NCBI GenBank assembly: GCA_947385085.1
Contig: CANDJN010000006.1
Location: 13,500 to 77,499, forward strand
Length of the DNA: 64,000 nt
Direction of reading: 5' to 3'
DNA from: an uncultured Erysipelotrichaceae bacterium
GTDB lineage: Bacteria; Bacillota_I; Bacilli_A; Erysipelotrichales; Erysipelotrichaceae
A model generated the notes under the pieces. It was not told the DNA's origin. It did no database searches and was given only the letters and a program-made list of their open reading frames with translations. Below, one piece after another: positions 44,022 to 52,206 of this stretch. Both the position numbers and the translations under genes were made by a program. Every line of letters starts with the position of its first letter. The stretch's first letter is position 1.

Positions 44022-46936
44022 AAATCAGAATCGGAATGGATGTTGGCAGCACAACGTTAAAGGTGTTGGCATTAGATGAAGCGAACCGCGTCATTTATCA
44101 AAGCTATGAACGCCACAAATCACGGGTGCGTGAGCTTGCCTATGCCAAAATAGAAGAACTGCGCTCCTTATTACAGGGACATACTTTACATTTTGCGATC
44201 AGCGGCAGTGCCGGTATAGGCATTGCCAAGGATGGCGCATTCCCATTTGTTCAGGAGGTATTCGCGTGCGCTCAGGCGGTTAAACGCTATTACCCTAAAA
44301 CCGATGTGGTGATTGAACTGGGTGGCGAAGATGCGAAAATTATCTTTTTAAAGGGCGCGCTGGAGGAACGTATGAACTCCACCTGTGCAGGGGGAACCGG
44401 CGCATTCATTGATCAGATGGCGTTACTGCTGGATGTAGATTTGGATGAGATGGATCGTTTGAGCTTAACTTATGAAAAGCTATATCCGATCGCTTCCCGC
44501 TGCGGGGTGTTCGCGAAAAGCGATATTCAGCCACTCATCAATCAGGGCGTGTCAAAGAATAATCTGGCTGCCAGCATCTTTCAGGCGGTTGTCGATCAGA
44601 CGATTGCCGGTTTGGCACAGGGACGCTCAATTCGAGGCAACGTGTTATTTTTAGGGGGACCGTTATCGTTTTTAAAAGGTCTACAGGCGCGCTTTGTCGA
44701 TACCTTGAAGCTGCATCCCGAACAAGCGCTTTTTCCTGAACTGGCGCGGTATTTTGTCGCCTTAGGAGCTGCGCTGTATGCGGATCATGAACCAAGCATT
44801 ACTTACGAACAGCTTCATGAGCAGCTGGAGATCGTCTTACATAAAAAGCAGCGTAATCAAGGATTGACGCCATTGTTTGAGACTGATGCCGACTATCTGG
44901 AATTCAAGCAGCGCCATCTGCGCGGGGATGTGAAGCACAGCGATATTCACACGTATTGCGGCAACGCCTATTTAGGCATTGATTGTGGATCCACTACAAC
45001 CAAGCTCGTTTTAATCGATGAAAATCTGCGCATTTTATATGAGTCCTATTCCAATAATCAGGGGAATCCGATTGATGTGATTCTCAAGGAACTGCGTCAC
45101 CTTTATGAATGCATGGAGGATCGCATTAATATTGCGGGCAGCGCTGTGACCGGATATGGCGAAGAATTGATGCGTCATGCCTTTCATATCGACATCGGCA
45201 TGGTAGAAACGATGGCACATTATACAGCAGCCAGGCATTTTAATCCCAATGTGGATTTTATCATCGACATCGGTGGACAGGATATGAAGTGCTTCCGCAT
45301 TAAAGACCATTCCATTGATGATATTATTTTAAATGAAGCATGTTCCTCAGGCTGCGGCAGCTTCATCGAGACCTTTGCGAAAAGCATGGGCTATAGCGTG
45401 GCTGAGTTTGCGCAAATGGGATTAGCGGGCAATCATCCGGTGGATTTGGGTACGCGTTGTACTGTGTTTATGAATTCCAGCGTCAAGCAGGCACAGAAAA
45501 ACGGTGCGGCGATGGAGGATATTTCCGCCGGGCTGTGCATGAGTGTAGTAAAAAATGCACTGTATAAGGTCATTCGTGCCAAAAATCCGGATGATGTAGG
45601 AAAACAGATCGTCGTACAAGGCGGAACGTTTCTCAACGATACCGTACTGCGTGCCTTTGAGCGTGAATTGGGTCGCAACGTCATACGACCAAGCATCGCC
45701 CATTTGATGGGGGCATATGGTGCAGCGCTCACTGCCAAGCAAAAGGTAAAAAAGCCGGGAACGCTCTTATCAAAGGAAGAACTGAATCATTTCACCCATC
45801 AAGCCACGGCAACCAACTGTGGCTTGTGCACAAACCATTGCGCCTTGACGATCAATACGTTTGCGGACGGCTCTAAGCATATTGCCGGCAATCGCTGTCA
45901 GCGCCCATTGCGCACTAAAACAGAGCTTCATGAAAACCCCAACCTGTATCAGTATCAATATAACTTCCTTCGCAGCTGTGTTGAAACAGGCGGTACAAAG
46001 GGAACGATCGGTATTCCGCTTGTCCTTAACCTGTACGATACGCTGCCGTTCTGGGCGAAGTTCTTTCATGCGCTCGATTATCAGGTGGTACTCAGTGATC
46101 AAAGCTCCCGCACGCTTTATGCCATGGGTCAGCACACCATTCCTTCCGATACCGCCTGTTACCCTGCCAAGCTCGTCCATGGGCATATTCAGTCGCTGCT
46201 TGAAAAGCACGTCGATGCTATCTTTTATCCATGTATGACCTATAACTTTGACGAACATATCAGCGATAACCACTTTAACTGCCCCATTGTCGCTTATTAT
46301 CCCGAGGTCATCGCAGGAAATATGGATGTGAACGAACAGACATTTCTGTATCCCTACTTATATTTAAACGATGCCAAGCACTTTGTGAAATCAATCGGCG
46401 AGATATTGCGTAAGCATAATATTCAAGTCAGTGATTCAGACGTGGAAAGGGCGGCGAATCGCGCCTATCAGGCGTATCATGACTATCACAAGGCTTTGAA
46501 GGCGGAAGGTGCCAAAGCACTGGATTTTGCCAAAGCCCATCAAAAGCAGGTAATCGTATTGGCTGGACGACCTTATCATGTCGATCCGCAGATCAACCAT
46601 GGCATTGATCAGCTCTTAACCAATCTTGATTTTGTCGTGGTGAGCGAAAACTCCCTGCCCTATCTCCCTTATGAAAGACGCCATGTATTAAATCAGTGGA
46701 CGTATCATGCGCGGATGTATAACGCTGCCCGCCTTACGCTGGACATGCCTCAAGCGCAGTTAATTCAACTGGTGAGCTTTGGCTGCGGCATCGATGCGAT
46801 TACCGCTGATGAAGTGAAAGCAATACTGCGCAATGGCGGTAAGCTATATACGCAGATTAAAATTGATGAGGTGGATAATCTGGGTGCGGTGAAAATCCGG
46901 GTGCGCAGCTTAAAAGCCGCTATGCAAGAGAGGTGA
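44018..46936 (+). CDS. Tandem BadF/HgdC-type ATPase with DUF2229 region (2-hydroxyacyl-CoA dehydratase activase-like)
   Basis: 972 aa. Two ASKHA ATPase domains in tandem: first (about 1-260) with GMDVGSTTLKVLAL, STCAGGTGAFIDQMA and ASRCGVFAKSDI; second (about 310-570) with GIDCGSTTTKLVLID, NEACSSGCGSFIETFA and GTRCTVFMNSSV. The Cys residues in these pairs match those that hold the [4Fe-4S] cluster in HgdC. The rest (about 590-972) is the DUF2229-type domain with TNCGLCTNHCAL and DTACYPAKLVHGHI. In many Firmicutes this part is fused to the module encoded by the next gene to make a protein of about 1400 aa. The physiological substrate is unknown. Confidence 0.9.
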   Translation: MKIRIGMDVGSTTLKVLALDEANRVIYQSYERHKSRVRELAYAKIEELRSLLQGHTLHFAISGSAGIGIAKDGAFPFVQEVFACAQAVKRYYPKTDVVIELGGEDAKIIFLKGALEERMNSTCAGGTGAFIDQMALLLDVDLDEMDRLSLTYEKLYPIASRCGVFAKSDIQPLINQGVSKNNLAASIFQAVVDQTIAGLAQGRSIRGNVLFLGGPLSFLKGLQARFVDTLKLHPEQALFPELARYFVALGAALYADHEPSITYEQLHEQLEIVLHKKQRNQGLTPLFETDADYLEFKQRHLRGDVKHSDIHTYCGNAYLGIDCGSTTTKLVLIDENLRILYESYSNNQGNPIDVILKELRHLYECMEDRINIAGSAVTGYGEELMRHAFHIDIGMVETMAHYTAARHFNPNVDFIIDIGGQDMKCFRIKDHSIDDIILNEACSSGCGSFIETFAKSMGYSVAEFAQMGLAGNHPVDLGTRCTVFMNSSVKQAQKNGAAMEDISAGLCMSVVKNALYKVIRAKNPDDVGKQIVVQGGTFLNDTVLRAFERELGRNVIRPSIAHLMGAYGAALTAKQKVKKPGTLLSKEELNHFTHQATATNCGLCTNHCALTINTFADGSKHIAGNRCQRPLRTKTELHENPNLYQYQYNFLRSCVETGGTKGTIGIPLVLNLYDTLPFWAKFFHALDYQVVLSDQSSRTLYAMGQHTIPSDTACYPAKLVHGHIQSLLEKHVDAIFYPCMTYNFDEHISDNHFNCPIVAYYPEVIAGNMDVNEQTFLYPYLYLNDAKHFVKSIGEILRKHNIQVSDSDVERAANRAYQAYHDYHKALKAEGAKALDFAKAHQKQVIVLAGRPYHVDPQINHGIDQLLTNLDFVVVSENSLPYLPYERRHVLNQWTYHARMYNAARLTLDMPQAQLIQLVSFGCGIDAITADEVKAILRNGGKLYTQIKIDEVDNLGAVKIRVRSLKAAMQER

Positions 46937-46940
46937 TCCT

Positions 46941-48227
46941 ATGACCAAGACCAAGCATGTCGAATTTACGAAAGCGATGAAGCATACCCATACGATTCTT
47001 ATTCCGCAGATGTTGCCGATTCATTTTACCTTTTTACAGCATATTTTAACCAAAGCAGGCTATCATATAGAGGTATTGAAGACACGTGGCCGGCACATTA
47101 TTGATGAAGGCTTGCAGAATGTTCACAACGATACGTGCTATCCTGCTTTATTGGTGATCGGACAAATGATTGATGCGCTGAAAAGCGGCCGTTATGATGT
47201 TGATCATGTCGCCCTTGCCATCACCCAAACCGGCGGCGGCTGCCGTGCCAGCAATTATATCCATCTGTTACGCAAGGCATTGATTCAGGCAGGCTATGAA
47301 CAAGTGCCGGTGATTTCGGTAAACTTCTCCCGCTTAGAAAAAAACAGCGGATTTAAGCTAACGATGAAAACGCTGATCCAGATCGCCATCGGTTTTCTGT
47401 ATGGTGATGCGATCATGTGGCTTGCCAATCAAGTCACGCCGTATGAATGCATCGAGGGCAGCTGTGATCGCTGTACCAAGCGCTGGATCGAAGAATTGTG
47501 CGATCAATCCTCCTCACCCCGGTTTCTGCGCTTAAAGCACAATCTGAACAGGATGGTAAAGGATTACGGCGCCATCGTTTGCCATGAGCAAAAAAAGCCG
47601 CGCGTTGGCATCGTCGGTGAAATCTACATGAAATATGCGCCATTAGGCAATAATGAACTGGAGGCCTTCTTACTGCGCGAGAACTGCGAGCCCGTTGTTT
47701 CCGGTGTACTCGATTTCGGCTTATACTGCCTGGAGAATGTTCAGTTTGATCATGCGCATTACGGCCGCAACCGCCATACGTACCGCTTGGCATCACACGC
47801 TCAACAGCTCATCAAGAAAATCCAGCAGCTTTTCATCGAAGTGATTCAAACGGATGGTACCTTCCGCGCTCCTGCGTCCTTTAACGAGGTCAAAAGCTGT
47901 GCCGATGAAATGATCCATCGCGGGGTTAAAATGGGTGAAGGCTGGCTGTTGACCGGTGAGATGGTGGAACTCATCCACAGTGGTACTGCCAACATCGTCT
48001 GTTGTCAACCGTTTGGCTGCCTGCCCAATCATATTGTCGCCAAGGGTATGATGCGCAAAATCAAGGACGCCTATCCCTATGCCAACATCGTAGCACTGGA
48101 TTTTGATCCAAGTGCGACTTCAATCAATCAGGAAAATCGCCTAAAATTAATGCTGGCAAACGCTCGCCTGCAAAGTGTGTTTGAAGATCAATCAACGCAT
48201 GAGAAAAGCGATGGCGTTTCGGTATAG
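46941..48227 (+). CDS. 2-hydroxyacyl-CoA dehydratase-like subunit (split C-terminal module)
   Basis: 428 aa, starting 4 bp after the activase stop with AGAGAGGTGAT as ribosome-binding site. HNDTCYPALLVIGQMIDAL, TQTGGGCRASNYIHLLRKAL, ECIEGSCDRCTKRW and VCCQPFGCLPNHIVAKG carry Cys residues suited to a [4Fe-4S] cluster, as in HgdA/HgdB-like and DUF2229 proteins. Together with the preceding gene it equals the usual single ~1400-aa protein, so this looks like a clean gene split rather than a frameshift. Confidence 0.85.
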   Translation: MTKTKHVEFTKAMKHTHTILIPQMLPIHFTFLQHILTKAGYHIEVLKTRGRHIIDEGLQNVHNDTCYPALLVIGQMIDALKSGRYDVDHVALAITQTGGGCRASNYIHLLRKALIQAGYEQVPVISVNFSRLEKNSGFKLTMKTLIQIAIGFLYGDAIMWLANQVTPYECIEGSCDRCTKRWIEELCDQSSSPRFLRLKHNLNRMVKDYGAIVCHEQKKPRVGIVGEIYMKYAPLGNNELEAFLLRENCEPVVSGVLDFGLYCLENVQFDHAHYGRNRHTYRLASHAQQLIKKIQQLFIEVIQTDGTFRAPASFNEVKSCADEMIHRGVKMGEGWLLTGEMVELIHSGTANIVCCQPFGCLPNHIVAKGMMRKIKDAYPYANIVALDFDPSATSINQENRLKLMLANARLQSVFEDQSTHEKSDGVSV

Positions 48228-48242
48228 AAAAGGAGCTTATTC

Positions 48243-49058
48243 ATGTCCCTGTTTGTCCATTTGTTATTATCATTTTTCCTATATAGCAGCGCCGGCTGGA
48301 TCTGTGAATGCCTCTATTGCTCGATACCCGCCAAGCATTTTATCAACCGCGGTTTCTTGCGCGGTCCATATTGTCCGATCTATGGCTGCGGTGCCTTGTT
48401 AACCGCATGGCTGATTACTCCGCTTCATAACGACTGGTGGGCGGTATTTCTATGCGGTATGCTTTTAACAAGCACGCTGGAATATGCCACTAGCTGGCTT
48501 ATGGAAGTTTTATTTCACACCAAATGGTGGGACTATTCCAACCGCCGCTTTCAACTGAACGGTCGCATCTGCCTGCGCAATTCCTTTTTATTCGGCATAA
48601 TGGCACTGTTTGTCATTTATCTTTTACAGCCATTGCTGGATGAATTCATCGCTTCTCTGCCCTTTAAAATCGCAGCGTTAAGTGCTTTCCTATTGACTTG
48701 GATATTTATTTATGATCTGTATCAAACGGCTATGGCGCTATTTCATCGCAATCATGCCTTTATAGAAATAGAAAGCGCCATGAGCGATCTAAAGGAGCGC
48801 TTTGAAGCATTCCACATTTTCCCCATCAATACGCTGAAAAATCGAGTTCAAATCATTTTAGAGGGAACCGAGAGCGATGAGCGATTAAAGGATGCGATAC
48901 ATCAACTGCGAATGAAATTAACGATACATGACAAATATCATCAGGTTCAACACCGGTTGCAGCGTGCCTTCCCTCATCAGCATTTATCCACATCCCGCGC
49001 CGCATTGGAAGCCTTTCTTGACGGTTTGAGCGATCATCATGATTCTTCATGTCGATGA
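48243..49058 (+). CDS. CmpB-like membrane protein (putative ABC-transporter type IV family)
   Basis: 271 aa. N-terminal membrane region with the PF06541-type pattern SSAGWICECLYCSIPAKHFI, NRGFLRGPYCPIYGCGALL, GMLLTSTLEYATSWLMEVLF and WWDYSNRRFQLNGRICLRNS; four to five helices. The C-terminal 100 residues are soluble and charged. Function unproven. GGAG precedes the ATG, 15 bp after the dehydratase-like gene, so it is the fourth gene of the TetR operon. Confidence 0.85.
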   Translation: MSLFVHLLLSFFLYSSAGWICECLYCSIPAKHFINRGFLRGPYCPIYGCGALLTAWLITPLHNDWWAVFLCGMLLTSTLEYATSWLMEVLFHTKWWDYSNRRFQLNGRICLRNSFLFGIMALFVIYLLQPLLDEFIASLPFKIAALSAFLLTWIFIYDLYQTAMALFHRNHAFIEIESAMSDLKERFEAFHIFPINTLKNRVQIILEGTESDERLKDAIHQLRMKLTIHDKYHQVQHRLQRAFPHQHLSTSRAALEAFLDGLSDHHDSSCR

Positions 49059-49385
49059 TTCAATAATATCAGAAGAAAATCTCACTTTGCTTTTCTATCA
49101 TGTTCCCTGATTTTATGATGAAGGGACAGCGATTGGAAGACAGCTTTTAATGATCAGCCGCTTATCTTTATCTCTTTAAACTTGATAAAATTTTCCATTC
49201 GTTAATTTGATTAAATTAATGCTTTATTTATTGTTTTAAAAACAAATTTAGCAATAAAAACTTTAAAATGATTTAAGATTCACAAATAATAAGACAATGT
49301 TTTAAAATGGCAATATTTGGACTATCAATATTTAGAACTTTTTAAGGCAAAAATGCTTCTTATTTATAGAAGGATGGGTGATAAT
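49059..49385. other. AT-rich spacer, nothing recognised
   Basis: About 325 bp between the TetR operon and a small membrane protein gene. No hairpin with a convincing T run and no clear promoter pair was seen. Confidence 0.4.
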
Positions 49386-49811
49386 ATGACAAAGAGGAAA
49401 CAGATTATTCGCGGCATGTTGACGAGCCTGTGCATATTGTTCTGTTATACCGTTGGTCTGACTGTTTATTTTACGTTTCCGAATCAATATGTATTGTATT
49501 CCATTTTCGCGATGGTCAGTGTGTTGCTTTGTGTGTTTGTTATGTTTTCCAATAATTACTTTATTAACAAGTGGATATGGGTTGGCATTGCGATTGGCTT
49601 GCCATGCGGATATTATTTCTTTGAACTGATTTATTCTCTGTTTCCCACATTATATGAGTACCTGCACCCTTATCTCTATTACGGTTCTATTAATCAAGAT
49701 GGCTTTGCGCTCGTATTATTTGTGGCTCAGTTCTTTCTTACTTTTATCATTTTATTACCAATCGCATATGATATTTACAAGACCTACAATCAAACTCGAT
49801 TCCCATTTTAG
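49386..49811 (+). CDS. Hypothetical four-helix membrane protein
   Basis: 141 aa from the ATG at 49386 (GGGTGAT 5 nt upstream). Four hydrophobic segments: SLCILFCYTVGLTVYF, SIFAMVSVLLCVFVMF, WVGIAIGLPCGYYFFELIY and ALVLFVAQFFLTFIILLPIA. No family recognised. Apparently monocistronic. Confidence 0.65.
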   Translation: MTKRKQIIRGMLTSLCILFCYTVGLTVYFTFPNQYVLYSIFAMVSVLLCVFVMFSNNYFINKWIWVGIAIGLPCGYYFFELIYSLFPTLYEYLHPYLYYGSINQDGFALVLFVAQFFLTFIILLPIAYDIYKTYNQTRFPF

Positions 49812-49923
49812 GGAATTTTTTTATTTTCAATTTTGTGCTGTCGCTTTTTCTTTCATTATTAGGTTTACAACAGATTGGGAATGCACATACTAACATTGAA
49901 TGAAAAACAATGGAGGTAGCACA

Positions 49924-50679
49924 ATGGAATATTTTGATTTATCTGGGAAGGTCGCACTTGTCAGCGGCTGTTCTCAAGGGCTTGGCTATGCGTGTGTTTT
50001 GACCTTAGCCAGAGCAGGTGCGGATATTTTCGGCGTCAGTATCGGTGACGATACCCATTTGCGTGAAGAAGTGGAGGCGTGTGGACGTCAGTACCATTCG
50101 GTAACGATGTCACTGACTGTTCCAGGCGCTGTCGATCAGGTGGTTAAGGAATGCCTGGCGGCATATGGTCATATCGATATTCTTTTAAATTTTGCCGGGA
50201 TTGTGCGCAAATCACATACGCTGGAAGTAAATGAGGATTGTTTCGATGCGGTCATGGACATCAATGCCAAGGCTTGTTTCTTTTTATCACAGGCAGTCAT
50301 TCGCATCATGATAAAGCAGGGACACGGAGGAAAAATCATCAATGCCTCCAGCATTCTCTCGCAGCGATCCAGCAATGATTTCTTGCCCTTCACCGCCAGC
50401 AAAGGTGCACTGGAAGCCATCACAAAGGCATTGGCAAATGAATTCGCGGCACAGGATATTCAAGTGAATGCGATTTCCTTTGGCTATATGACGACCGGAA
50501 CATCCCTGCAGGTAGATGAAAACGGCAGCTATGATCATGCGATATTAGCCAATATACCGGCAGGACGCTGGGGCTGTTACAAGGATGTGGATGGCATATT
50601 GTTATTGTTGGCATCCTCTGCCAGCAATTATATCACCGGCTGTGTCATTCCCGTGGACGGCGGTTTTTCCATCCATTGA
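49924..50679 (+). CDS. SDR-family protein (KduD/gluconate 5-dehydrogenase-like) with Tyr-to-Phe change
   Basis: 251 aa Rossmann-fold short-chain dehydrogenase. LSGKVALVSGCSQGLGYA is the TGxxxGxG cofactor loop, ILLNFAGI replaces NNAG, IINASSILSQ holds the catalytic Ser, and the C-terminus ITGCVIPVDGGFS is typical. The YxxxK motif reads FTASK (LPFTASKGAL): codon TTC instead of a Tyr codon, so normal proton transfer is not possible. NFAG for NNAG is a second deviation. It may be inactive or act differently. GGAGG precedes the ATG at 49924. Confidence 0.85.
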   Translation: MEYFDLSGKVALVSGCSQGLGYACVLTLARAGADIFGVSIGDDTHLREEVEACGRQYHSVTMSLTVPGAVDQVVKECLAAYGHIDILLNFAGIVRKSHTLEVNEDCFDAVMDINAKACFFLSQAVIRIMIKQGHGGKIINASSILSQRSSNDFLPFTASKGALEAITKALANEFAAQDIQVNAISFGYMTTGTSLQVDENGSYDHAILANIPAGRWGCYKDVDGILLLLASSASNYITGCVIPVDGGFSIH

Positions 50680-50712
50680 TCATTAGAAAAAGGGATCTTA
50701 TTGATCCCTAAC

Positions 50713-50747
50713 AAAAAGCGGATGCCGTTTCTGGCTGTCCGCTTTTT
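50713..50747. terminator. Bidirectional terminator between the SDR and CAP genes
   Basis: AAAAAGCGGA pairs with TCCGCTTTTT. A second hairpin (GGGATC/GATCCC, about 50692-50709) precedes it on the plus strand. Confidence 0.8.
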
Positions 50748-50755
50748 ATGTAATG

Positions 50756-51802
50756 TTATGAGAAGAATTCCTGAATCCAGTATTTATTGGTTCCATTCCC
50801 TGTGACGCCGATGACAATATAGGTGAACTCCGGACGCAAAATATTGGCTCGGTGCGCCGGTGAATTCATCCAGTCATCGACAACCTGCCGGGCACTTTGT
50901 TGTCCACGGGCAATGTTTTCACCACTGGATTGAAACGATAATCCATAATCGCTAAAGACCGTGTAGCACGGCTTCCCATTTGGCCGCGTATGTGAATATT
51001 TACTCGCAACCTCCAAGGCCCTGATATAACCAACTTGATGATATTTACCAATTTCCAAGGTTAACGGAGAAAGACCGTGTTCCGTACGAATTTGATTGAT
51101 CAATATGGCCACCTCGCGAATCTGCCTCATTTCCGTCGCACTATAAGCTGCCTGAGGTATTACGGTTGTATTAGAGGTTGTGCTGATAGATCGATCTGCC
51201 GTTTCTGATGATCGCGTGATGACTGGGGTGCTCACTTTACTTCTACCGGCTGTCTTGGCATTCACCTGTACTGACAATAGCGCTACCGCCTGATTGCCGC
51301 TGTTATCCTCAGTTTGACATTGTACCTTCTGAGCACCGCTTTTCGTAGTGTCCACATCATCACAATGGAACCGCTCGCTTAATGTTTGTGAATCCGTTTC
51401 GTTGTCATTAAGATCCTGCACAATCGCTTTCAGTGTTTTCTCATCCCATTCAAAAGATTCATTTTGGGTCAGTGATAAAGCAGACAGTGATACACTGGGC
51501 GCTGTAGTATCTTCGACTACCACATGCAGCTTCAAATCCTGCGCATAGGTAATGTCATACTCTCCCAGTTTCTTTACGTCTACCGCCCCGCGAATCGGAA
51601 AATGCAGCTGGTTTGCTTGGGATAAGGCATGGCGATTTTCCAATAGATATTGATAGGGATCAAAGGATTTCATACTGCCGTATTCCACATGGATTTCATC
51701 CTGTACAAGCGAATAACGCACATCAAAAGATGAGGGAAGAAAGGTATCAGAGTGCATAATAAAAAGTCCCAGCAAAGACCACGCGTACCTTTTTCCCTTC
51801 AT
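50756..51802 (-). CDS. Secreted CAP-domain (SCP/PR-1-like) protein with Ig-like segment
   Basis: 348 aa. A short N-terminal signal (KRYAWSLLGLFIM), an Ig-like/DUF5011 region (VVEDTTAPSVSLSALSL through EDNSGNQAVALLSV), a Ser/Thr-rich linker (about 195-225) and a C-terminal CAP domain: LINQIRTEHGLSPLTL, SKYSHTRPNG, SSGENIARGQQSARQVVDDW, MNSPAHRANIL. Bacterial CAP proteins of this YkwD type are exported and of unclear activity. The ATG at 51802 is chosen with AGGAG 9 nt upstream. Confidence 0.88.
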   Translation of the reverse strand: MKGKRYAWSLLGLFIMHSDTFLPSSFDVRYSLVQDEIHVEYGSMKSFDPYQYLLENRHALSQANQLHFPIRGAVDVKKLGEYDITYAQDLKLHVVVEDTTAPSVSLSALSLTQNESFEWDEKTLKAIVQDLNDNETDSQTLSERFHCDDVDTTKSGAQKVQCQTEDNSGNQAVALLSVQVNAKTAGRSKVSTPVITRSSETADRSISTTSNTTVIPQAAYSATEMRQIREVAILINQIRTEHGLSPLTLEIGKYHQVGYIRALEVASKYSHTRPNGKPCYTVFSDYGLSFQSSGENIARGQQSARQVVDDWMNSPAHRANILRPEFTYIVIGVTGNGTNKYWIQEFFS

Positions 51803-51867
51803 ATCCACCAACTCCTGTATCTATAAGTATAACATGAATTTAGCTTACGGTAAATTATCGAATGTGC

Positions 51868-51945
51868 CTTTTTCCTTATCATTTGACAAGGAAAAAGTAC
51901 TTCCTAAATATGCGAATGCCACATGAAATATATCTTACATTCGCA
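51868..51945. other. Two inverted repeats upstream of the CAP gene
   Basis: CTTTTTCCTT / AAGGAAAAAG (51868-51897, 10-bp perfect) and TGCGAATG / CATTCGCA (51911-51918 with 51938-51945). They lie in the 400-bp spacer before the U32 peptidase gene; role unknown, possibly operators or a transcript hairpin. Confidence 0.5.
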
Positions 51946-52206
51946 TCCGTTTTCATTTACAGTATGATCCTTTCATCCCCTTTTATACCCATGAAATGAT
52001 TTTCTGAAAGAAACAGGGTGTAACGTATTATTTCGCTTTTTACTCATAATGAAAAACAACCTCTATTTTATCTGATTCGTGTGAAAGATATTACAAAGCT
52101 TACAGCTGTGATTTTGAACCTTACAATCCTGCAGTTAAATTCATAAAACGGTATGCAAGACTGACCCTTATGATCAAATGATGAAATTTATTTTCAAAGC
52201 ATCCAT

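Noticed and set aside
45035..46273. Antisense reading frames inside the activase gene
   Set aside because: High-quality coding on the plus strand explains them; no ribosome-binding sites or recognisable domains on the minus strand.
44018..46941. Frameshift between the activase and dehydratase-like genes
   Set aside because: The 4-bp gap holds a stop followed by a new ATG, with AGAGAGGTGAT as a good ribosome-binding site overlapping the stop; this is a true gene boundary.
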